DNA from: Lachnospiraceae bacterium | GTDB lineage: Bacteria > Bacillota > Clostridia > Lachnospirales > Lachnospiraceae | DNA length: 7,705 nucleotides | Direction: 5' to 3' | Assembly (NCBI GenBank): GCA_024691065.1 | Contig: JAILOA010000398.1 | Coordinates: 1 to 7,705 of the forward strand | Position numbers and translations under genes: made by a program | Part shown: positions 1-4,766 of the stretch, in pieces | How positions within the stretch are numbered: position 1 is the stretch's first letter | Layout: each line of letters starts with the position of its first letter | Notes under the pieces: generated by a model | Seen by the model: only the letters and a program-made list of their open reading frames with translations | What the model was told of the DNA's origin: nothing | The model's database searches: none

Positions 1-581
1 TTAACATTCTCTTCGAGGGTTTCACGGTCATTTTGCTTATATTCAACCGCAATTACAGTTCCTTCACTGGCAAGCATAGCTGCCTCGATTGCAATTGATT
101 CACCTGATATAACACAAATATTCTTGTGCTCATCAATTTGCATCTTGGAAAGGATAACGGAACGGATTTCCGATCCGACGTATTTTACGGAGCCGGAGTA
201 AAACTTCTTGTTATCCATACCGAATTTAATAGTTGATCTGGAATTTGGATTTAATACTATCATACCTGCCGAAGCATTAATTCCACGGTCAATCATGTCA
301 GAAACCTTATTTCTCTTAATCTCACCTTCAGGCTCTGAGCCTTCATTGTAGATGATTTCACATTCCCCGAGACCTACTTCCCACATTTTATAAAAAATGT
401 CCTTATCGCCCGCTTCGGTAAATACCAATACGCAGCGGTGAGCTTCTACTGTAGGAATCAGATTTTTATTTTTTCTTGTAATATCAAGTATTTTAACATG
501 CTCAAGATCAACATCGGTATTATCCGAAAAATACTTAAGCCATGATAAAATACTGGAATTATTAAAAAGTTGATTCGCCAT
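1..581 (-). CDS. Truncated, degenerate CbiE/CbiT-like (precorrin-6Y methyltransferase-like) protein, C-terminus beyond the left edge
   Basis: 193 codons are visible from ATG 579-581. The frame is still open at the left edge, so the C-terminus is missing. Residues about 9-130 resemble the C-terminal half of CbiE, the tetrapyrrole methylase that acts on C5 of precorrin-6Y/7: an SS..L start, a V.H..VLVFTEAG strand, then VGLGECEIIYNEGSEPEGEI (69-88) and a GMIVLNPN strand (106-113). Residues 137-193 resemble the start of CbiT, the decarboxylating C15 methyltransferase: EIRSVILSKM, then a Rossmann-like segment ending IEAAMLASEGTVIAVE (165-180). Two things are odd. The N-terminal half of CbiE is absent, although the start is well supported by its ribosome site. 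The CbiT SAM loop, normally close to DxGxGtGs, reads VISGESIA, with only one of its glycines. It lies 17 bp behind porB on the same strand, so it is probably in the por operon. The fold is a fair inference. Methyltransferase activity is doubtful, and a repurposed role is possible. Confidence 0.6.
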   Translation of the reverse strand, partial: MANQLFNNSSILSWLKYFSDNTDVDLEHVKILDITRKNKNLIPTVEAHRCVLVFTEAGDKDIFYKMWEVGLGECEIIYNEGSEPEGEIKRNKVSDMIDRGINASAGMIVLNPNSRSTIKFGMDNKKFYSGSVKYVGSEIRSVILSKMQIDEHKNICVISGESIAIEAAMLASEGTVIAVEYKQNDRETLEENV

Positions 582-584
582 AGT

Positions 585-592
585 CCCTCCTT
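585..592 (-). promoter_or_regulatory. Strong ribosome binding site for the CbiET-like gene
   Basis: The minus strand reads AAGGAGGG, with only three bases (ACT) before the ATG at 581. It sits wholly within the 17-bp gap after the porB stop codon. It shows that 581 is a genuine start, so the protein really begins in the middle of the CbiE domain and is not simply a read-through remnant of a longer gene. Confidence 0.8.
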
Positions 593-598
593 ATTTTA

Positions 599-1534
599 TT
601 AAATGCATTTTGCCAAAAGTTCTTCCCACTTCTTATCAACATACTCCTGAGCAGCCTCGATAGTCCATTCATTTCCACTCTTGAAGCAATGAGCAAATCT
701 GCCCTGTGTTTTCATAAATTCTTCAACAGGGAGCTTTTTCTTTGGTTCATATGTAAGATGATATTCACCCTCAACAACCTCATAAATCGGCCATACACAG
801 GTATCAATAGCAAGCTTACAAATCTTTTGTAAATCCTGAGCCGGATACTGCCAACCTCTAGGACATGGAGTAAGTACATTTACAAATGTAGGTCCCTCTG
901 TGTATATAGCCTTATGAGCCTTCTCATGAAAATCCTTCATGTTAAGGAACATTGTAGTCTGGGCAACATATGGTGAACCATGGGCTACCATAATTTCAGT
1001 AAGATTCTTCTGATTTTGCTTCTTACCGACAGATTCAATACCTGCAGGTGTTGTTGTAGCTGAAGTAAATCTTGGTGTAGCTGATGAACGCTGTGTACCG
1101 GTATTCATGTAAGCATTATTATCATAACAGAAATATGTATAATCATGTCCTCTTTCAAATGCTCCGGATAAGGATTGGAATCCTATATCATAAGTACCGC
1201 CGTCACCACCTATAGCAAGAATCTTTACATGCTCATCTTCTTTAATAAGACCTTTTTTCTTTTTGAAACGATATGCAGCTTCAACACCTGAAGCTGTAGC
1301 TGATGCATTTTCAAATGCAGTATGAATATATGAATCCTCCCATGCTGTATATGGGTACTGGAAGGAAGAAACCTCTAAGCAACCGGTAGCATTACAAATA
1401 ACAGCCCTGTCCTCAGGATTAAGTGCTCTGGTCATTGCCCTACATACGATACCGGCGCCGCAGCCTGCACACAGACGATGACCCGGATGGAAACGTTCTT
1501 CCTTTTCCATTTCTTTCTTTAAATTGTATGCCAT
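599..1534 (-). CDS. porB: Pyruvate (2-oxoacid):ferredoxin oxidoreductase, beta subunit
   Basis: PorB, 311 residues, is the thiamine-diphosphate and proximal-cluster subunit of POR, a soluble enzyme of anaerobic pyruvate oxidation. The cluster cysteines expected for the family are present: C22 and C25 in LCAGCGAG, C52 in ATGCLE, and C224 in LTPCPRGW. The thiamine pyrophosphate and Mg site is the GGDGG..DIG motif (109-118) followed by YDNNAYMNTGTQRS (137-150). Length is usual for archaeal and bacterial PorB. I chose the ATG at 1532-1534 because GGAGG lies five bases before it. A TTG further upstream at 1544-1546 would overlap that ribosome site and add four residues with no support. It is the fourth por gene, 27 bp after porA. 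Substrate could be pyruvate or another 2-oxoacid; the family is certain, the exact substrate inferred. Confidence 0.95.
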   Translation of the reverse strand: MAYNLKKEMEKEERFHPGHRLCAGCGAGIVCRAMTRALNPEDRAVICNATGCLEVSSFQYPYTAWEDSYIHTAFENASATASGVEAAYRFKKKKGLIKEDEHVKILAIGGDGGTYDIGFQSLSGAFERGHDYTYFCYDNNAYMNTGTQRSSATPRFTSATTTPAGIESVGKKQNQKNLTEIMVAHGSPYVAQTTMFLNMKDFHEKAHKAIYTEGPTFVNVLTPCPRGWQYPAQDLQKICKLAIDTCVWPIYEVVEGEYHLTYEPKKKLPVEEFMKTQGRFAHCFKSGNEWTIEAAQEYVDKKWEELLAKCI

Positions 1535-1539
1535 ATAAT

Positions 1540-1544
1540 CCTCC
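1540..1544 (-). promoter_or_regulatory. Ribosome binding site that fixes the porB start
   Basis: GGAGG on the minus strand, with five bases (ATTAT) before the ATG at 1534. Because it overlaps the in-frame TTG at 1544-1546, it argues against that upstream start. Confidence 0.85.
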
Positions 1545-1561
1545 AAAATATACTAAATTAT

Positions 1562-2746
1562 TTATCTTTCTCTCTGTCCGAGATGTGTATAAACCTCTCC
1601 CACATCTCCTGTCTTAACTATTTCCTGAAGTCTTTCAAATACGCTGTTTGCAGCATATACAGTGAAATCCCTTCCACCTAAACCGTAAATAATATCAATT
1701 AACTTAGGTCTGTTCGCTGCATTTATAACTGCTCCTGCAGTTTCCGCGAAAAGTGGTCCTCCTGCTGCGGAGAAGCCTTCGCTCTTATCCATACAAGCTA
1801 CAGCCTTACAATTTGAAAGTACTTCACAAAGTTCCTCTGAAGGGAACGGTCTGAAGACTCTTATCTTTACAAGTCCGGCCTTTACTCCTGCTTCACGAAG
1901 CTTATCTACGGCTACCTTAGCGGTACCTGCGGAAGAACCCATAATTACCATGGCTATCTCTGCATCTTCCATCTTGTAAGCCTCGAAGAATGAGTATCTG
2001 CGGCCAAATGTATTGTAAAAATCATCCGCTACATCTAAAATTACTTTTTTAGCATTTTTCATAGCCTGGGCCTGGGCAACTCTTGCCTCCATGTAGTACG
2101 GAGAGATACCATAAGGGCCGACAGCCAGCGGATTTTCTTTCTTGAGAAGATAATTTTCAGGATTATATTCTCCTACGAATGCTTTTACCTTATCATCCTC
2201 TTCTAATTCAATATTTTCGATGGCGTGGGAAGTAATAAAACCGTCCTCACATACCATCAACGGAAGTCTGACACTCTCATGCTCTGCAATTCTGTGGGCC
2301 ATGAGATAATTGTCATAAACCTCCTGGTTATTTTCTGCATATATTTGAATAAAGCCTGAATCACGCTCTGCCATTGAATCCGAGTAATCGTGATTAATAT
2401 TTATAGGTCCTGTCAAGGCTCTGCAGGCAACTGCGAGTACTACCGGAAGCCTTGAGGATGCAGCAACATAAAGCACTTCATTCATATATGAAAGTCCTGC
2501 AGAGGAAGTTGCTGTTACAGCCCTGCAGCCTGCCGCCTCAGCACCAAGACATGCCGAGAGGGAGGAGTGCTCACTTTCTACACATATAAATTCCGTATCA
2601 ACCTTTCCATCTGCTACATATTGAGCAAAGTATTGAGGAATTTCGGTTGACGGAGTAATAGGAAACATAGCAAATACATCCGGATTGATTTGTCTCATCG
2701 CGGTTGCAACGGCTTCGTTTCCTGATAATCTTTCTCTTATGCTCAT
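1562..2746 (-). CDS. porA: Pyruvate (2-oxoacid):ferredoxin oxidoreductase, alpha subunit
   Basis: PorA, 394 residues, pairs with PorB to form the thiamine-dependent active site that decarboxylates the 2-oxoacid. Visible family motifs are FPITPSTEIPQYF (28-40), the CVESEHSS segment with the probable TPP-activating Glu57, ATSSAGLSYMNEVLY (79-93), and the substrate-loop region R109..GPININHDYSD followed by RDSGFIQIYAENNQE. The C-terminal domain (about 260-380) contains IMGSSAGTAKVAVDKLR and VKIRVFRPFP, as expected for the transketolase C-terminal-like domain. AAGAGG lies eight bases before the ATG at 2744-2746. Length is usual for PorA. It follows porD after a 124-bp gap, the longest inside the operon, and precedes porB by 27 bp. 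Pyruvate is the likeliest substrate; a 2-oxoisovalerate enzyme cannot be excluded by eye. Confidence 0.95.
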   Translation of the reverse strand: MSIRERLSGNEAVATAMRQINPDVFAMFPITPSTEIPQYFAQYVADGKVDTEFICVESEHSSLSACLGAEAAGCRAVTATSSAGLSYMNEVLYVAASSRLPVVLAVACRALTGPININHDYSDSMAERDSGFIQIYAENNQEVYDNYLMAHRIAEHESVRLPLMVCEDGFITSHAIENIELEEDDKVKAFVGEYNPENYLLKKENPLAVGPYGISPYYMEARVAQAQAMKNAKKVILDVADDFYNTFGRRYSFFEAYKMEDAEIAMVIMGSSAGTAKVAVDKLREAGVKAGLVKIRVFRPFPSEELCEVLSNCKAVACMDKSEGFSAAGGPLFAETAGAVINAANRPKLIDIIYGLGGRDFTVYAANSVFERLQEIVKTGDVGEVYTHLGQRER

Positions 2747-2833
2747 ATTTTAAACCTCTTTTATATTTATTTTCCTGATAAATCCAAATCAGATATTTTC
2801 TAAATGCAAACTATTCCGGGATTTTACGATTAC

Positions 2834-2861
2834 TTCCCCGCTATATTAAATAAACCGGGAA
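2834..2861 (-). repeat. Weak hairpin in the 124-bp porD-porA gap
   Basis: TTCCC at 2834-2838 can pair with GGGAA at 2857-2861 around an 18-base loop, 10 bp beyond the porD stop. The sequence CCGGGA also occurs twice in the same gap (2816-2821 and 2855-2860). No T-run follows on the minus strand, so this is not a convincing terminator. It could be an RNA processing or stability element, or chance. Confidence 0.2.
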
Positions 2862-2870
2862 AATAAAGTT

Positions 2871-3170
2871 TTATTCGTCCTTCCAGGTAATAGCCTTAAA
2901 CGGGCATACCTCTAAGCATATACCGCATCCCTTACAATGATCATAATCAAAATCAGTTCTCTTGCCATCCTTAACCGGAATTGATGAATCCGGACAATAT
3001 GGTGTACACATAAGACATTGCTTGCATACATCAGGATTCCAAACAGGAGTTCTGGATCTCCACTCACCGGTCTTGGTAAGCTCTGAAGTTCCCGGCTCAT
3101 AGATTTCGCAACCTACTGTCATATCCTGCCAAGCTATATCTTCATGTATATCTTTAGCTTTAATACCCAT
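2871..3170 (-). CDS. porD: Pyruvate (2-oxoacid):ferredoxin oxidoreductase, delta subunit (2[4Fe-4S] ferredoxin-like)
   Basis: PorD, 99 residues, is the bacterial-ferredoxin-like subunit that carries electrons from the PorAB active site to free ferredoxin. Two complete CxxCxxCxxxCP motifs are visible: C49, C52, C55, C59 (CKQCLMCTPYCP) and C79, C82, C85, C89 (CKGCGICLEVCP), so it should bind two 4Fe-4S clusters. The N-terminal extension with GEWRSRTPVWNPDVC just before the first motif is typical of PorD and distinguishes it from free ferredoxin. Its ATG at 3168-3170 shares one base with the porC stop (TAATG), which indicates translational coupling and roughly equal amounts of both subunits. porA follows 124 bp downstream. 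Confidence 0.95.
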   Translation of the reverse strand: MGIKAKDIHEDIAWQDMTVGCEIYEPGTSELTKTGEWRSRTPVWNPDVCKQCLMCTPYCPDSSIPVKDGKRTDFDYDHCKGCGICLEVCPFKAITWKDE

Positions 3171-3745
3171 TATTTTTCCACCTCCTGTACTTCATCCATG
3201 GATCTTCTGAGGCAAATAAGATTTCCCTCAATAACCTGAGGTTTCTTCGCAAATTTATGCTTATAAGAAGATTCCATATTCTTTAAAAATGATTCCTTTT
3301 CAACACATTTACTTACCTCTACAACAGCTGCAAGCATCGGTGTATTTGGGAAATATCTTCCAAGACAGTCAATGGAAATTTTTCTTGCATCAATAGTGCA
3401 TACCCTTCCTTTGTAACCTTTAAGCTTAGGAATTATATCCTCCGGAGCTTTTCCCGTATTTACGATAATCGCTCCTTCTTCCTTTAAACCGGCGGTTACA
3501 TCCACACTATCAAGCAAAGTTTCATCAACTACAACAACATAATCAGGCTCATAAATGTTTGAATGTACACTACATCTCTCATCTGATATTCTGTTGTAGG
3601 CTGTAATAGGTGCTCCAGAACGTTCCGGGCCATATTCCGGAAAGGACTGAACATATTGACCAGCTACAAATGCAGCATCTGCCAGTAACTGGCTGGCGGT
3701 TTTCGCACCCTGTCCGCCTCTGCCATGCCAACGTATTTCAATCAT
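3170..3745 (-). CDS. porC: Pyruvate (2-oxoacid):ferredoxin oxidoreductase, gamma subunit
   Basis: PorC, 191 residues, is the gamma subunit (POR domain III family), needed with PorA, PorB and PorD for CoA-dependent oxidation. Diagnostic motifs are RWHGRGGQGAKTAS (5-18) at the N-terminus and QSFPEYGPERSGAPITAYNR (33-52), followed by a VVVVDETLL strand (70-78) and PNTPMLAAVVEV near residue 135-145. Length matches the family. AAGGAAC precedes the ATG at 3743-3745. It is the first gene of the por operon, and its TAA overlaps the porD ATG by one base. The gamma-delta-alpha-beta order is the classical arrangement of four-subunit POR in archaea and Thermotoga, in contrast to the single-chain enzyme common in clostridia. 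Confidence 0.95.
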   Translation of the reverse strand: MIEIRWHGRGGQGAKTASQLLADAAFVAGQYVQSFPEYGPERSGAPITAYNRISDERCSVHSNIYEPDYVVVVDETLLDSVDVTAGLKEEGAIIVNTGKAPEDIIPKLKGYKGRVCTIDARKISIDCLGRYFPNTPMLAAVVEVSKCVEKESFLKNMESSYKHKFAKKPQVIEGNLICLRRSMDEVQEVEK

Positions 3746-3782
3746 AATAAGTTCCTTTCATAAGTTTTTTTATATCAAGACA

Positions 3783-3911
3783 TATATAAACATATCTGCA
3801 GGAAAGGTGTTTTGAATCTAACATTGCAGAAATTTTAGCATTTAATCGAAACCCCTTTTACATCCATAAATAATTAAAACAAGCAGATATGCTACTACAG
3901 TCTATGAAATA
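3783..3911 (-). promoter_or_regulatory. Upstream region of the por operon with a perfect 9-bp inverted repeat
   Basis: The 166-bp gap before porC (3746-3911) holds no convincing gene. CATATCTGC at 3791-3799 is matched by its exact reverse complement GCAGATATG at 3883-3891, 83 bp apart. No intrinsic terminator separates the preceding 208-residue gene from porC, so por may be read from its own promoter here, from the upstream gene, or from both. AT-rich boxes such as TTTATATA near 3783-3790 could be a -10, but no good -35 is paired with them. The repeat could be an operator pair or could fold the leader RNA; chance is also plausible at this size. Confidence 0.25.
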
Positions 3912-4538
3912 CTAATTACTGAATGTTTTCTTGATTACCAATTCAACATTCTCATTATCCACACCAACCGTTACATCATCAGCAATATTGGCAATTATGG
4001 ATTTTTCCAATTCATCCCAGGCATCACTGTTTTTTTCTTTCATTTCACTTAAGTTCTGCCTGTAAGTCTCCAAAGACCAATAGGATTGCATATTATAAGT
4101 CGAAACAGGATTAATCATACCTACACTGCAATAATCCAGACCGGAATAATCAATAAATGTATCGGACCCCTTATCATGTGAAAGCTTTAATCCAAATAAA
4201 GAACGAATCTTACCCATTATACCGATATCCTTCTTATTTTCGCCGCTTGTGGAAACCTTAACCAATTCATCTCTTTGAAATATATCTATTTCAGCCTTTG
4301 CCTCTATATGAAGTTCACAATTCATCTTACTGCGGTTTCTTTCACTTTGAAGATAAAAGATAGCCTCATAATCTCCAACAATTTCACAAATCATATTCAA
4401 AGCTTCTTCACTAAGAAGTCGAAGCTGTAAAGCCTGTTGTTGGGATAAATTGATATAATTACCGAATTTTTCAGATTCCTTCATGGCCCTCTTTATACCT
4501 GAACCATTACTGTTTATTATTATTTTATCAGTTTGCAT
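3912..4538 (-). CDS. Degenerate GHKL/HATPase-like (anti-sigma-factor-like) protein
   Basis: 208 residues, cytosolic by appearance, with no signal peptide or membrane segment. Residues 35-58 (QALQLRLLSEEALNMI and onward) resemble the N-box helix of RsbW/SpoIIAB-type ATPases: LRLLSEEALNMI has Glu44 and Asn48 in the E-x3-N spacing. A beta-rich stretch follows (CELHIEAKAEIDI, 74-86). Then comes VSTSGENKKDIGIMGKIRSL (95-114), where an ATP lid and G2-like glycines would be expected. I see no clear DxGxG G1 box, so ATP binding is uncertain. The C-terminal part (SDAWDELEKSIIANIADDV, 171-189, then alternating strands) looks like a family-specific extension. AAAGGA at 4546-4551 is seven bases from the ATG at 4536-4538. 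Its stop lies 166 bp before porC. From memory, similar proteins of unknown function occur in Lachnospiraceae. A regulatory or anti-sigma role is inference only. Confidence 0.5.
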   Translation of the reverse strand: MQTDKIIINSNGSGIKRAMKESEKFGNYINLSQQQALQLRLLSEEALNMICEIVGDYEAIFYLQSERNRSKMNCELHIEAKAEIDIFQRDELVKVSTSGENKKDIGIMGKIRSLFGLKLSHDKGSDTFIDYSGLDYCSVGMINPVSTYNMQSYWSLETYRQNLSEMKEKNSDAWDELEKSIIANIADDVTVGVDNENVELVIKKTFSN

Positions 4539-4591
4539 AATAAAATCCTTTCAATATTTAATTAAGAACACGAATCATTTTCTTATTATCT

Positions 4592-4597
4592 ATTATA
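4592..4597 (-). promoter_or_regulatory. Candidate -10 box for the 208-residue gene
   Basis: A perfect TATAAT on the minus strand, 54 bases before the ATG at 4538, which would give a leader of roughly 45 nt. The hexamer 17 bp upstream is TTAGGT, a poor match to TTGACA. Surroundings are very AT-rich, so the box could be fortuitous. The upstream terminator at 4697-4738 makes an independent promoter here likely. Confidence 0.35.
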
Positions 4598-4696
4598 TAT
4601 TTTTCTTATTTCAGACCTAACATATACTTTAACATAAAAGCCCGTAAATAGCAAATAAAAACCCTTATTTACACAACAAAAAATATAAAATCACCT

Positions 4697-4738
4697 AAAA
4701 AATACGGGTCCGGTAAAATTCTCACCAAAACCCGTATT
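4697..4738 (-). terminator. Intrinsic terminator of the large kinase-like gene
   Basis: On the minus strand, AATACGGGT (4738-4730) pairs perfectly with ACCCGTATT (4709-4701), a 9-bp stem. GGT and ACC within the loop can add a smaller inner stem. Six T's (4702-4697) close the structure, as in a rho-independent terminator. It starts 28 bp past the kinase-like gene's stop codon. The plus strand has no T-run after the stem, so it works in one direction. The rest of the 228-bp gap (4539-4766) holds the TATAAT box described separately and a weak AT-rich hairpin (4644-4650 with 4666-4672), but no gene. Confidence 0.85.
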
Positions 4739-4766
4739 ATAAAAAACAATTTAAATATATCAGGAT

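Noticed and set aside
1..3. A TAA on the minus strand at the left edge that could end the CbiET-like gene
   Set aside because: It is not in the reading frame that starts at 581, whose codons fall at 3-5, 6-8 and so on. The gene continues past the edge.
1423..1617. A 64-codon plus-strand ORF across the porA-porB junction
   Set aside because: It lies opposite two certain genes and contains the complement of the porB ribosome site; chance ORF.
2912..3100. A 62-codon minus-strand ORF inside porD
   Set aside because: It overlaps the porD frame that carries both 4Fe-4S motifs, and has no features of its own.
3738..3824. A 28-codon minus-strand ORF that spans the porC ribosome site and overlaps the porC start
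   Set aside because: No ribosome site precedes its ATG, the protein has no recognisable character, and it ends 5 codons' worth of overlap into porC in another frame; chance ORF.
4644..4672. GTAAATA and TATTTAC as a second terminator or riboswitch-like hairpin
   Set aside because: The 7-bp stem is almost all A-T, no T-run follows on the minus strand, and it lies downstream of a much better terminator.
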